64,000 nucleotides of DNA from Sva-07 sp963716235 (GCA_963716235.1 CAVQTE010000020.1:496001-560000), one strand, 5' to 3'; shown: positions 34,468 through 45,022, counted from the first letter of the stretch. A program made the numbers and translations. The notes: generated from the letters alone by a model not told the origin.

Positions 34468-36517
34468 TCAGCCCGCGGGCGTGAGCACCGCAGCAACAGC
34501 GGCTCGCGCTGCGGCAGCAGACTCTGCGGGCGACGTGTCGCCAGGCAGTGCGCCGAGATCGACACCGACGTTGGAGGCTTCGACCGCGGCCCACGCGGCG
34601 GCGGCATCTGCCTCGGTGCCATTGGCCGTTCGAACTGCCTCGAGTGTCGCCAGTTCCGCCGTACGCCACCCCACGAGTTCACGGGCCACACCGAGTCGGT
34701 TCGGGTTCTCGAATCCGACTCCGGGGTCACAGCTGACCAACTGCAACGTGCCATCGGCGAGCACCGAGAAGCTGGACGCGAACTCGATCGGTGCTGCGGC
34801 CAACCAGGCCTCGAGCGCTGAACGCAAGGTGGCGGTCTGGAAGACGTCACCACCCGAGAACGTTGCGTACACGCACTGCGTTCCTGCCCGATCGGCGGTC
34901 GTCAGGGAGTTCTCGACGACCGACTCGCTCGCCTGATAGGCGGTGCGCGAGTCGAGGAACCCGGCGAACACCAGGAACCAGAACGACCGGTCGAGCGATC
35001 GAGGTGACCCGACCAGCGTGTCGGTGCCGATCAACGTCGGCGCCGGCTGCGGCGACGGGCACCTCGGAGACGAGCGGGCCGGGTCCGGCCGTGCCGATCT
35101 GCGCGAGCGGATTCTCGGCGCCAGTGGCCGGGTTCTGGAACTCGGCGAACGTCGCCGGGGCCAGCGCGCCGTATCCGACGATCGGCGGCACGAATGCCAA
35201 CACGCCTGGCGACAGGGGCTCGAGGGTGGCGGCGAACGGTGTCTTCGCGAGCACGGCGGATGACTGTCGCTGCACCTCGGCGAGCGTCAGGGCCTGATCG
35301 TCCAGCGTACGACTCGCCTGTTCGGCCGACCAGCCGGAACTCCTGATCGAGCGACGCCGCAGTCATCTCCTCGGTGATCTCGGCGTCGAGCTGCGCGCCG
35401 GTGACACCGGTGTCGGTGTAGACCTGGCCGTCAACGGTGGAGTACACCGCATCCTGCCAATCAGCGAGCAGTTCAGTGACGCTCTCCTCGGTGGTCGGCC
35501 CGTTCAGCAGTCCGAGCGCGCGCAGCACGGGTTCGTCGGCAGACCAGTCCCCGACCAGCTCGCCACCCAGTCGCGTCGTGTAGTCGACGGTCGGCTCGGC
35601 GATGACGGCAATGGGCTCGATGTACTCGACGCCGCGAGCCGTCTCGACGGCCTCGGCGTACGGTTGAGTCGCTTCGTCCCAGCCATCCGGGAAGAGATAT
35701 GGCCGGCCGAACACGACTCCGGCGGCGGTGAGGCCGCCCAGAATCGCCAGCGTCAGCAACAACTTGAGTCCACGGCTGGACGACTGCCGTCCGCGATGGG
35801 CCGGCGCGACCGGCGCATACTCGACAGGGATCTCGTAGGCAGCTGCGGCTGCGGGCGGGCGGGCGGGCTGTTGGCCGAAGGGGAGCCGAGGTCCGTGGCT
35901 GATCTGCGGCTCGGAGCCGCCGAGCCCGTCGAGGGCGCTTCCGTCGGGGACCGGAGTTGCCTCGACGATCTGGGGCAACTCGGTCGATGGGATGTCGGTC
36001 GCCGGGATGTCGGTCGCCGGGTGCGACGGGTGCGTCTGCGACATCGGGAGCAGATGCAACGGCCATGACCACAGGAGTCGGGCGCTGGATCGGTGACCGC
36101 CGGCGGCGCTGGATCGGCGACTGGTGGTGGCACCGGATCCGCGACAGGTGACGGCGCAGGATCGGTGATCGCCGCGACGATCGGACTCATGGGCGCAAAC
36201 CGCACGACCGGTGGTTCGGTGGCCGGGGTCGCCGGCGCCGGGTCGAGGGTGAGGGGCGCAAACGAAATGGGCTCGATCGCCGGCTCGGACTGCATCGGCA
36301 ACGGATCGGCCGAGGGCGCGAACGTTGTCGAGAACGAAATCGGAGCCGGCTGGGTCAGCGGCGTGATCGCCGCCCCTGACACGAGCGGAGCGATTGCGTC
36401 TCGCTGCACATCGACGAGCGGTGGATCCGTGTCGACCGACGTCGCGCCGTCGTCGACGACCGACTCCCAGGACATCGTGGGAAGTCGTTTGCTGCGCACT
36501 CCATCAGGCGGAACCAT
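34468..36517 (-). CDS. Proline-rich single-pass membrane protein of unknown function (three frameshifts)
   Basis: Four frames form one plausible protein of about 680 residues. From the ATG at 36517 it has a P/A/D-rich cytosolic part with repeats such as VADPVPPP and ITDPAPSP, then ATDIP repeats. One membrane helix follows (LKLLLTLAILGGLTAAGVVFG, coordinates near 35700-35765), then an outer domain (PYLFPDGWDEATQPYAEAVETARGVEYIEP...) running to 34468. Frame changes are needed near 36065, 35330 and 35050. I recognise no family. The layout, a long disordered cytosolic arm plus an extracellular alpha/beta domain, recalls actinobacterial secreted or surface proteins. The breaks may be sequence errors or real decay; the conserved reading on both sides favours errors. 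Confidence 0.6.
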
Positions 36518-36606
36518 GGTGTGCCTATCGGCACGTTCGCGCGATCGCTTGAGCTTTCGTTGAGTCGTTCGGCCACAGATCTTGACAATGTGCGACCCCG
36601 GACCGG

Positions 36607-38571
36607 TCAGTCGTCGGCTGCCGTGGCCGCGCGTGCCTGCAATTCGTCGACGATCGACGCGTCAGCGAGCGTCGTGGTGTCACCGATGTTGCGACCCTCG
36701 GCGACATCGCGAAGCAGTCGGCGCATGATCTTGCCCGAGCGGGTCTTGGGCAGATCAGGCGTGATGTAGATCTGCTTCGGCTTGGCGATCGCCCCGATCT
36801 CGTCGGCAACGTGTGCGCGCAGCACCTCGGCATCGACGTCCTCGCCTCCACGCAGGATCACGTAGGCGATGATCGCCTGGCCGGTGGTGGCATCAGCAGC
36901 CCCGACCACCGCCGCTTCGGCCACCGCCGGATGCGACACGAGCGCCGATTCGACCTCGGTGGTGGAGATGCGATGACCCGACACGTTCATCACATCGTCG
37001 ACGCGTCCGAGCAACCACAGGTAGCCCTCGTCGTCGAGCTTGGCACCGTCGCCCGCGAAATACCGGCCCTCGAACCGCGACCAGTAGGTCTCGCGGAAGC
37101 GATCGGGGTCACCCCAGATGCCTCGAAGCATCCCGGGCCACGGCCTCGTCAGCGTGAGGTAGCCGCCGCCGACGTCGACGCGGTGACCTTCGTCGTCGAT
37201 CAGCTCGGCCGACACACCCGGCAGCGGGAACGTCGCCGAGCCGGGCTTGGTGGTGGTCGCTCCCGGCAGCGGGCTGATCATGATGCCACCGGTTTCGGTC
37301 TGCCACCAGGTGTCGACGATCGGGCAGCGTTGGCCGCCGATGTGCTCGTGATACCACATCCACGCCTCGGGGTTGATCGGCTCACCGACCGTGCCGAGGA
37401 CACGCAGCGACGAGAGGTCGTGCTTGGCCGGTTCGGTGGCACCCCACTTCATGAACGTGCGGATGGCGGTCGGCGCGGTGTAGAAGATCGTGACGCCGTA
37501 CTTCTCGATGATCTCCCAGAAACGGTCGTTGCCCGGATGGTTCGGGACGCCCTCGTACATCACCTGGGTGGCGCCGTTGGAGAGCGGGCCGTAAACGATG
37601 TAGCTGTGCCCGGTGATCCAGCCGACGTCGGCGGTGCACCAGAACACGTCGGTGTCGGCGTGCAGGTCGAAGACGTACTTGTGGGTGTAGGTGACCTGTG
37701 TCAGGTAGCCGCCGGTCGTGTGCATGATGCCCTTCGGCTTGCCGGTGGTGCCCGATGTGTAGAGCAGGAAGAGGAGCTGCTCGGAATCCATCGGCTCGGC
37801 GGGGCAGTCGGTCGATGCGTCCTGCATGAGTTCGTGGTACCAGTGGTCACGCCCGTCGACCATGTCGACGTCGTTGCCGCCGCGCTTGACGACCACGACG
37901 TGCTCGATCGTGGGGGCGTCGGCGCAGGCCTCGTCGGCGGCCGGCTTGAGCGGGAACACGGTGCCGCGCCGGTAGCCACCGTCCGCGGTGACGAGGACCT
38001 TGGCCTCGGCGTCGTTGATGCGATCCGAGAGCGACTGGGAGGAGAAGCCACCGAAGACGACGCTGTGGGCGGCACCGATACGGGCACAGCCGAGCATCGC
38101 CACCACGGCCTCCGGCACCATCGGGAGGTAGATGTTCACGCGGTCGCCGCGCTGCACACCGAGACCCTTGAGGACGTTGGCGAACTGGCTGACCTCGTCG
38201 AGCAACTGCTGGTACGTGATGGTCCGCGTGTCGCCGGGTTCGCCTTCCCAGTGGATGGCGACCTTGTCGCCCTTGCCGCCGAGCACGTGACGGTCGAGGC
38301 AGTTGTACGCGACGTTGAGCTGGCCGCCGACGAACCATCTGGCATCGGGGAGATCCCACTCGAGCACCGTGTCCCACGGCTTCGCCCAGTCGACGAGGCT
38401 GGATGCCTGACGTGCCCAGAAGGCCTCGTCGTCCTCGGCGGCCTGGTCGTAGAGGAACGTCCCGGTCACGAGCGACTTCGCCTTGAACGCCTCCGACGGC
38501 GGGAACTTGCGGTTCTCGGCGCTCAGTGCGTCGATCGTGTCGTGGTGGTCGCCGGTCCCCTGTTCAGCCAT
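36607..38571 (-). CDS. acs: Acetyl-CoA synthetase (AMP-forming)
   Basis: A 654-residue Acs. It carries the P-loop-like LLYTSGTTGKPKGIMHTTGGYL, the acetate-pocket Trp region DTWWQTETGG, the hinge GRVDDVMNVSGHRIST, and the C-terminal TRSGKIMRRLLR with the lysine whose acetylation inactivates Acs. It converts acetate, ATP and CoA to acetyl-CoA. The frame starts six codons earlier at 38589, but the ATG at 38571 (AEQGTGDHHDTIDAL) fits the family length better. It is divergent from the DedA gene, with 84 nt between. Confidence 0.97.
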   Translation of the reverse strand: MAEQGTGDHHDTIDALSAENRKFPPSEAFKAKSLVTGTFLYDQAAEDDEAFWARQASSLVDWAKPWDTVLEWDLPDARWFVGGQLNVAYNCLDRHVLGGKGDKVAIHWEGEPGDTRTITYQQLLDEVSQFANVLKGLGVQRGDRVNIYLPMVPEAVVAMLGCARIGAAHSVVFGGFSSQSLSDRINDAEAKVLVTADGGYRRGTVFPLKPAADEACADAPTIEHVVVVKRGGNDVDMVDGRDHWYHELMQDASTDCPAEPMDSEQLLFLLYTSGTTGKPKGIMHTTGGYLTQVTYTHKYVFDLHADTDVFWCTADVGWITGHSYIVYGPLSNGATQVMYEGVPNHPGNDRFWEIIEKYGVTIFYTAPTAIRTFMKWGATEPAKHDLSSLRVLGTVGEPINPEAWMWYHEHIGGQRCPIVDTWWQTETGGIMISPLPGATTTKPGSATFPLPGVSAELIDDEGHRVDVGGGYLTLTRPWPGMLRGIWGDPDRFRETYWSRFEGRYFAGDGAKLDDEGYLWLLGRVDDVMNVSGHRISTTEVESALVSHPAVAEAAVVGAADATTGQAIIAYVILRGGEDVDAEVLRAHVADEIGAIAKPKQIYITPDLPKTRSGKIMRRLLRDVAEGRNIGDTTTLADASIVDELQARAATAADD

Positions 38572-38655
38572 GTGGCGATGGTAGATCACCGTGCGGGTTC
38601 CATCTCGGGGTGAGCTGCCGACGAACGCTGGAATGGCCGCCGATAGGCTCTCGCA

Positions 38656-39294
38656 GTGTTTTCGAACCTCGCGGACTGGGTCACCGATGTCATCGATCGG
38701 CTCGGGTACCTCGGGGTGGCGTTCCTGGTCGCACTCGAGAACCTCTTTCCGCCCATTCCGTCGGAGATCGTGCTGCCGTTCGCCGGCTTCGTCGCCAGTG
38801 ACGGTGGCGCCACGCTGATCGGGATGATCATCGCCGCCACGATCGGTTCACTGGTCGGTGCACTCGTGTTGTACGGCTTCGCAGCGTGGATCGGGCCCGA
38901 CCGTCTCGATCATTTCCTCATCAGGTACGGCAAGTGGTTCCGTCTGACATCCGCCGACGTCACCAAGAGCGAGGCGTGGTTCGACCGCCACAGCAACAGC
39001 GCCGTGCTGATCTGTCGGTGCATCCCGCTCGTGCGTTCGCTGATCTCGATCCCGGCCGGCTTTCGGCGGATGCCGCTCGGGCGGTTCGTGTTGTACACGA
39101 CGCTCGGTTCGTTGGTCTGGAACAGCGCACTGATCGGTGCCGGGTACGGGCTGCGTTCGCAGTGGGACGAGGTCGAGCCCGTCCTCAAGTGGGCCCAGTA
39201 CGCCGTGATCCTCGTGATCCTCGTGGCCATCGGCTGGTACGTCTGGGCCCGCTTCGTCTCCCCCGCCGCCCGCGCCCGCAACGCCACCGACTGA
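38656..39294 (+). CDS. DedA family integral membrane protein
   Basis: A 212-residue DedA/SNARE-associated-like protein with four or five hydrophobic segments. The re-entrant motif FLVALENLFPPIPSEIVLPFAGF and the second motif RCIPLVRSLISIPAGFRRMPLGRFVLYTTLGSLVWNSALIGAGY are the family hallmarks. Members act as lipid (undecaprenyl phosphate or phospholipid) flippases or support the proton motive force. A GTG at 38656 is the start; translation begins directly at the hydrophobic region as usual. Confidence 0.92.
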   Translation: MFSNLADWVTDVIDRLGYLGVAFLVALENLFPPIPSEIVLPFAGFVASDGGATLIGMIIAATIGSLVGALVLYGFAAWIGPDRLDHFLIRYGKWFRLTSADVTKSEAWFDRHSNSAVLICRCIPLVRSLISIPAGFRRMPLGRFVLYTTLGSLVWNSALIGAGYGLRSQWDEVEPVLKWAQYAVILVILVAIGWYVWARFVSPAARARNATD

Positions 39295-39445
39295 GCTCTC
39301 ACCGCGGCGCACCCAGCGAACGCGACGATGTGCCGAACGTCACATCCAGGACCAGCTGGTCTCCGGGAACTGTGTGACACCCCCATGCGCATGATGTGCG
39401 GACCGACTCCTCCTCCTTGTCCGACAGTGATGTGGAGGTTTGAAC

Positions 39446-40708
39446 ATGATGGACACTGACCGGTTGCGAGCCGCCGTCGAGGCGTTACTCGTCACTGATC
39501 CTGGCTTCCTCGACGGGGGTGAGTTGACGGCAATGGTCGCTGCATCCAGCGCAGTACGAGGTTGGTTGGATGCGTTCGAGGTGCGTTGCGCTCGCCGAAG
39601 CCGTGAGTTGGCTGCTGCGGGGACGGCACCGCCACCGGAGTCGTTGCTCGGCACCGCCGGGCGACGATCCGGCAAGGACGCTGCCGCCGTGACCGAACGT
39701 GATCGGGTGTGCGGAGCCATGCACGACTTCGAAGACGCTCTGGCGAATGGTGCTGTCTCGGCCGGTCATCTCGATGCGCTCGCCAACGCGACCCGCCGAT
39801 TGGATGAGGAGCTGCGCGACGAGTTCTTCTCCCACGAGGACCTTCTGCTGGAGACCGCCGCCAACTCGAGCGTCGACTCCTTCGAGCGGCAGTGCCGGGA
39901 CCTGTCCCGTCATCTCGTGGCCGCCCGACCGGGTAGCGACGTCGATGAGTTGGAAGCGCAGCGGGCAAGATCCTGCGTGAAGCGGTGGATCGACAAGACC
40001 ACCGGGATGCATCACACCCACCTGGAACTCGACCCGGTCCGTGACGCCACCCTGCACAGCGCCATCGATGCCCAGATCCGCCGGCTGCGTCAGGTCGACG
40101 GCAACGCCCGCACCCCGTGGTCCGAGCTGCAAGTCGACGCCGTGATCGCTGCGACCTCGGGCGGGCCCGGTGCCGAGCGGGTGACGGAGATCAGCGTGCT
40201 CGTCGACCACGACACCATGGTGTCGGGCTGGCACGACCACAGCATCTGCGAGACCGAGGACGGTGTCGCACTGCCGGTGGAGACGGTTCGCCGCTTGTGC
40301 TGTGACGCTGACATCCTGCCGATCGTCCTCGACGGCAAGGGTGAGGCCCTCGACGTCGGCCGCTCCCAACGCACCGCCAACCGGGCGCAGCGCCGGGCCC
40401 TTCGGGCGATGCACCGCACCTGCGCCCATCCCGACTGCACCGTGGCGTTCTCCGCCTGCGACATCCACCACATTCGCTGGTGGGGCAAGCATCACGGACC
40501 GACCGACATCGACAATCTGCTGCCGGTCTGTGATCGGCACCATCACCTCATCCACGAAGGCGGCTGGACGCTGACCATGACCTCCGACCGGATTGCCACC
40601 TGGACCCGACCCGACGGCACCGTCCACTGGACCGGCACCACCATCGACCGCCAACCCACGAGGCGGCGGCAACCCACGACAGCGACAACTCGCTCGAACC
40701 TGAGGTGA
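39446..40708 (+). CDS. DUF222 and HNH endonuclease domain protein
   Basis: A 420-residue protein. DUF222 spans about residues 1-260. A C-terminal HNH nuclease has CAHPDCTVAFSACDIHHIRWWGKHHGPTDIDNLLPVCDRHHHLIHEGGW: the two outer zinc cysteine pairs are CxxxxC and CxxH-type, and DIHHI holds the catalytic His. This family is common and often multicopy in Actinobacteria; its biological role is unsettled and mobile-element links are suspected. The ATG at 39446 follows GGAGG by 7 nt. A 151-nt stretch upstream (39295-39445) holds no gene. Confidence 0.93.
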   Translation: MMDTDRLRAAVEALLVTDPGFLDGGELTAMVAASSAVRGWLDAFEVRCARRSRELAAAGTAPPPESLLGTAGRRSGKDAAAVTERDRVCGAMHDFEDALANGAVSAGHLDALANATRRLDEELRDEFFSHEDLLLETAANSSVDSFERQCRDLSRHLVAARPGSDVDELEAQRARSCVKRWIDKTTGMHHTHLELDPVRDATLHSAIDAQIRRLRQVDGNARTPWSELQVDAVIAATSGGPGAERVTEISVLVDHDTMVSGWHDHSICETEDGVALPVETVRRLCCDADILPIVLDGKGEALDVGRSQRTANRAQRRALRAMHRTCAHPDCTVAFSACDIHHIRWWGKHHGPTDIDNLLPVCDRHHHLIHEGGWTLTMTSDRIATWTRPDGTVHWTGTTIDRQPTRRRQPTTATTRSNLR

Positions 40709-40731
40709 GACGGTGGAGATGACCTGGCGGG

Positions 40732-41764
40732 TCACTCCCGTGGAGCGACACGCCATTCGGCGACGAGGAAACTGCCCAGGCCGGCAGGGTCGAGCAACGC
40801 CTCGGCTTCGCTGATCCTGCTGCGCATCTTCATCGCCTCGAGGCCGGGGCGAGCCGCCTGCTCGGTCCAGACGCGCCTGCCCTCGTCCACGAGGTCGTCG
40901 ATGCCCCAGCGCTGGAGGAACTGCGCTTGCGCGCGTACGGCGTCGGGTTCGGGGAGCTGGTCGAACGGCACGTCGATCGTGATGTCCTGCGTCCCGGGCC
41001 CGACGAGATAGTGGTCGCCCCGTTCGTTGCCACGATAGGTACGGAGCCAGTCGCGCCATGGGCGCCCGGCGAGCATGGCCGTGAGCGGCGTGCCGTAATC
41101 GATCGCCAGCACGGATCCAGCACGTACGAGGCCGCGGGCTTCGTCGACGAACGCAGCGGCCCGGTCGATGAGGGGAGCACGTGCGCCGAACGCGCCGGAA
41201 GCGGGCAGGCAGACGGGCACGGGATCGAATGGTGCCGACAGGCGTTCCACGAACCGACCATCGGTACCGACCTCGACGAAGGCCTCGCGCCAGCCGTGGT
41301 CGAACACGGCGAGCCGGAACGGCAGATTGTCGAGCAGTTCGTTGGCGATGACGACACCGTCGAACGGCTCGTTCGGCAGGTCGACGGTCGACACGACGTG
41401 CTCGGGGTGGCGGCCACGCTGCGCCGCGGAGATCTCGACGGCGACGTACCGCAGCGCGTCCGAGCAACGTCGGGCCGGCAGCGAGCACGGAGCGGGCCAG
41501 CGTGCCCGGTCCGGCGCCGACGTCGACCACGGTGAACGGGTCGGGCCGCCCGATGCGATCCCATTCGGCATCGAGGTAGCGCGCCATGACGGCGCCGAAC
41601 AGCGGCCCGATCTCCGGTGAGGTGATGAAGTCGCCCCGCCGGCCCGCCGAGCCCCCATCAGGTTTCGTGTAGAACCCCTCGACCCCGTAGAGCGCCAACT
41701 CCATGAACCGTTCGAACGGAATCGCCCCGAACCGAGCAATCTCGTCGCGAATCTCTTCAGTCAT
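40732..41764 (-). CDS. midA: MidA/NDUFAF7-like SAM-dependent methyltransferase (one frameshift near 41470)
   Basis: From the ATG at 41764 the protein reads TEEIRDEIARFGAIPFERFMELALYGVEGFYTK, GDFITSPEIGPLFGAVMARYL, then the SAM motif VVDVGAGPGTLA. After a frame change near 41470 it continues DALRYVAVEISAAQRGRHPEHV, VVIANELLDNLPFRLA, DYGTPLTAMLAGRPWRDWLRTYRG, and ends at 40732. This is the DUF185/Methyltransf_28 family, whose eukaryotic member NDUFAF7 dimethylates an arginine of the complex I subunit NDUFS2 (NuoD). It lies directly after nuoN on the same strand, fitting that role. The gene start is 114 nt after nuoN. The frameshift is probably a sequence error. Confidence 0.88.
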
Positions 41765-41878
41765 CAGTGTTCCCCGAGGCGGGATCAGATGTGGGGAGCG
41801 CAAGGAAGCCGACGACGACGCTGCCTCCGCGGCAGCGAGGAGTTCGGGTGACGCAGCGATCGCCGCATCTGGCCCGCC

Positions 41879-43396
41879 TCAGCCGGTGAAGGCGCCGGTG
41901 AGGGCGTCGAGGGCGCCGACTCGGGCGATGAGGTTGGGCAGCACGCCGAGCACGATGGTGCCGATGACCGTGATCGCCAGAGCTGCGACGACCGGTGCGG
42001 GCGGCTTGACCGGGCTGGTGTCACCGTCGGGCACCTCGTCCATCCAGACGACGCGCAGCACCCGCATGTAGTACGCAGCGGCGATCACCGTGTTGACAGC
42101 GGCGATCGCAGCCATCACGTAGGCCGATGTGGTGCCGGCGTCGAGCACGGCCTTGAACGAGTTGAACTTGGCGAACCAGCCGGCGAGCGGCGGGATGCCG
42201 GCGAGCGAGGCGAAGAAGATGGTCATCGCCACGGCCAGGCCGGGCGCATACGAGAACAGCCCGCCGAACGACGAGATCTCGCCGCTGCGGGTCCTGCGGG
42301 TCACGGCGATGACGACAGCGAATGCGCCGAGGTTCATGAAGGCGTAGGCAACGAGGTAGACCACGACGGCGTTCAACGCTGCGGCTCCGACTCCCGGTTC
42401 TCCGGCGAACGCCAGCGGCATCAGGATGAAGCCACCCTGGCTGACCGATGAGTAGGCCAACATGCGCACGATGTTGGTCTGGCGCAATGCGAGCACGTTG
42501 CCGAACGTCATCGTCAGCACCGCCATCACCCAGATGAGCGGCTGGTACACGCCATCGGCGCCGGGGAAGGCGATGAACACCACCGACATCAACGCGACGA
42601 AACCGGCTGCCTTGGTCGCCACGGAGAAGAACGCGGTGACCGGCGTCGGCGCGCCCTCATAGGTGTCGGGCGCCCACTGGTGGAACGGCACGGCGGAGAT
42701 CTTGAAGGCGAAGCCACACACGACGAACACCACGGCGACGACGTCGAGGCCGATCAGGTCGCCGTCGAGCAGTGCGGCGCCGATGTCGGTGAGCTTGGTC
42801 GAGCCGGTGGCACCGAACAGCAGGCTCATGCCGTAGAGCAGCACCGCCGAGGCGAACACGCCGAGCAGGTAGTACTTGACGCCCGCTTCGTTCGACTTGC
42901 GGTTGCGTTTGTTCCAGGCGGCCAGCATGTAGGCGGGGATCGACAGCAGCTCGAGAGCGACGAAGATGCTCACGAGATCGCGGGCTGAGGCCATCATCAC
43001 CATGCCGAGCACGCTGCAGAGCAGCAACACGTAGAACTCGCCCTGGTAGTAGCCGCCCTCTTCGAGTTCGGTCTGGCTCAGCAGCACCACGATGTAGGCC
43101 GCGAGCAGGAACAGCGCCTTGAGGATCAACGCGTAGTCGTCGACCACGTAGCGCCCGTCGAACAGCGATCGCACGCCGTCGCCGGTGACGGCGAGCACCA
43201 CCACCGCAACGAAGCCGCCCAGCAGCACGAAGCCGGTGATCGTGGCGATCGCCCACTTCTTCGTTTCGGCGAGCTGCAGATCGAGCAGCAGGATGATGTT
43301 GACGCCGATCGCCAACACGATCTCGGGCGCGAGCGCAGCCCAGTCGATCGACGGCGACGTCCAGTCGCCGGCTTGGGCAAGGAGCGAGGCGAGCAT
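41879..43396 (-). CDS. nuoN: NADH-quinone oxidoreductase subunit N
   Basis: A 505-residue antiporter-like membrane subunit. The LASLLAQAGDWTSPSIDWAALAPEIVLAIG N-terminus starts at the ATG at 43396, which shares its A with the nuoM stop codon. About 14 hydrophobic segments are present, with FKISAVPFHQWAPDTYEGAPTPVTAFFSVATKAAGF (the conserved proton-channel Lys/His region) and SQTELEEGGYYQGEFYVLL. NuoN forms one of the three proton-pumping modules of complex I. Spacing in the operon is tight, so the genes are translationally coupled. Confidence 0.97.
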   Translation of the reverse strand: MLASLLAQAGDWTSPSIDWAALAPEIVLAIGVNIILLLDLQLAETKKWAIATITGFVLLGGFVAVVVLAVTGDGVRSLFDGRYVVDDYALILKALFLLAAYIVVLLSQTELEEGGYYQGEFYVLLLCSVLGMVMMASARDLVSIFVALELLSIPAYMLAAWNKRNRKSNEAGVKYYLLGVFASAVLLYGMSLLFGATGSTKLTDIGAALLDGDLIGLDVVAVVFVVCGFAFKISAVPFHQWAPDTYEGAPTPVTAFFSVATKAAGFVALMSVVFIAFPGADGVYQPLIWVMAVLTMTFGNVLALRQTNIVRMLAYSSVSQGGFILMPLAFAGEPGVGAAALNAVVVYLVAYAFMNLGAFAVVIAVTRRTRSGEISSFGGLFSYAPGLAVAMTIFFASLAGIPPLAGWFAKFNSFKAVLDAGTTSAYVMAAIAAVNTVIAAAYYMRVLRVVWMDEVPDGDTSPVKPPAPVVAALAITVIGTIVLGVLPNLIARVGALDALTGAFTG

Positions 43397-45009
43397 CAGC
43401 CCAGCGTCTCTCCGAGGCGCGCGACGAGTTCGGTGACAGCCGGGTTGAGCACCTTGAACAGCAGCTGCGGGTACACGCCGAGCACGACGATGCCGATCAG
43501 GAACGGCGTCCAGGCGATCCATTCGATCGGCGTCACGTCGAAGATCTCGTCGTGGGCATGCTCGTCGTCGTTGGCAGCCGAGCTCAGCGAGTGGGCGACA
43601 CCGCCATGCGTACCGCGCGTACCGCCGTGCGAGCTGAACTCCTCGCTCGGCTCACCGAACGCCGTGCGCTGGTACAGCCAGAGCAGATACCCGGCAGCCA
43701 GAACGGTGCCGATGGCGGCGATGACCATCAGCGTGCGGAACAACGCCGTGCTGAGCCCGAAGTTCGGGTTGTACGCCGACAGGATCGCCGGGAACTCGCC
43801 CCAGAACCCAGCCAGACCCGGCAGACCGAGCGAGGCCATGGCAGCGAAGCCCATGATCCAACCGAGCCGTGGCGCCTGGATGAGCAGGCCCGAGAGCCGC
43901 TTGATCTCGAGCGTGTGGTAGCGATGCTTCACCGAGCCGGCGACGAAGAAGAGCATGCCGGTGATGAGGCCATGGGCCACCATGCCGAACATCGCAGCGT
44001 TGATGCCGAACTCGGTGAGCGTCGAGATGCCGAGCATCACGAAGCCCATGTGGGCCACCGACGAGAACGCGATCAATCGCTTCATGTCGGTCTGTGCCAG
44101 GCATCCGAGCGCGCCGTAGATGATGCCGATCACGGCGAGGATGCCGATCACCGGCGCCCACTCGACCGCGCCCTCGGGCAGCATCGGGATGGCGATGCGC
44201 ACGAAACCGTACGTGCCGAGCTTCAGCAGGATGGCCGCCAGGATGACCGAACCCTGCGTCGGGGCTTGCGTGTGGGCGTCGGGCAGCCACGTGTGGAAGG
44301 GGAACATCGGGACCTTGACCGCGAAGCCGAGGAACATGCCGGCGAAGATCCAGATCTGGACGTCGCGATCGATGCCGGCCCCCGCCTCGACGAGGTGCTG
44401 GAAGCCGAAGCTCTCGGCACCGGTCTGGAAGTACAGCACGACGAACGCGACGAGCATGAACGCCGACCCGAACATCGTGTAGAGGAAGAACTTGAGTGAG
44501 GCGTACTTGCGTTGCTCGCCGCCCCACACGCCGATCATGAAGAACATCGGCAGCAGCACGAGTTCGAAGAAGACGAAGAACAGGATCAGGTCCTGCGCCA
44601 TGAACGTGCCCGCCATGCCGACCTGCAGGATCAACATCAGGATGAAGAACGCCTTCGGGTTGCCCGCGTCGGGCATGTTGTCCCAGGAGTAGATCATCAC
44701 GAGGAACGTGACCGCCATCGACAGGATGTAGAGCGGCAGGCTGATGCCGTCGATGCCGACGGCGTAGTTGGAGTCGATCACCGGGATCCACTCGGCGTTC
44801 ACGAAGAACTGCAACCGGCCGGCTTCGCTGTAGTCGAACGCGACGAGCGTGACGACACCGACAGCAAGGGTGGCGCCGGCGGTGACGATCCCGATGAGCT
44901 TGTGCGTGGCCTCCTCGGTGCGCGGGATGAACATCATCACGAGCACGCCGACGAGCGGCAGGAAGGTGCCGACGCTCAGCAGCCAGTTCTGATCAGTGAG
45001 TGGTTCCAT
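43396..45009 (-). CDS. nuoM: NADH-quinone oxidoreductase subunit M
   Basis: A 537-residue antiporter-like subunit with about 14 helices. It shows PLYILSMAVTFLVMIYSWDN, the channel segment FAVKVPMFPFHTWLPDAHTQAPTQGSVILAAILLKLGTYGF (conserved Glu and Lys of the proton path), and SFSSVAHMGFVMLG-like sequence. A His-rich tail near the C-terminus (EEFSSHGGTRGTHGGVAHSLSS...EHAHDE) is less usual. It is a complex I proton-pumping subunit encoded between nuoL and nuoN. Confidence 0.97.
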   Translation of the reverse strand: MEPLTDQNWLLSVGTFLPLVGVLVMMFIPRTEEATHKLIGIVTAGATLAVGVVTLVAFDYSEAGRLQFFVNAEWIPVIDSNYAVGIDGISLPLYILSMAVTFLVMIYSWDNMPDAGNPKAFFILMLILQVGMAGTFMAQDLILFFVFFELVLLPMFFMIGVWGGEQRKYASLKFFLYTMFGSAFMLVAFVVLYFQTGAESFGFQHLVEAGAGIDRDVQIWIFAGMFLGFAVKVPMFPFHTWLPDAHTQAPTQGSVILAAILLKLGTYGFVRIAIPMLPEGAVEWAPVIGILAVIGIIYGALGCLAQTDMKRLIAFSSVAHMGFVMLGISTLTEFGINAAMFGMVAHGLITGMLFFVAGSVKHRYHTLEIKRLSGLLIQAPRLGWIMGFAAMASLGLPGLAGFWGEFPAILSAYNPNFGLSTALFRTLMVIAAIGTVLAAGYLLWLYQRTAFGEPSEEFSSHGGTRGTHGGVAHSLSSAANDDEHAHDEIFDVTPIEWIAWTPFLIGIVVLGVYPQLLFKVLNPAVTELVARLGETLG

Positions 45010-45022
45010 GGTTGAGTTGCTT

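Noticed and set aside
36060..36200. Tandem nucleotide repeat (GGATCGG/GGTGAC-like units)
   Set aside because: The repetition follows the codons of a proline-rich coding region, so it is a protein repeat rather than a separate DNA element.
39446..40708. DUF222/HNH gene as evidence of a mobile element
   Set aside because: No terminal repeats, integrase or transposase nearby. The family is common and multicopy in Actinobacteria, so alone it proves nothing.
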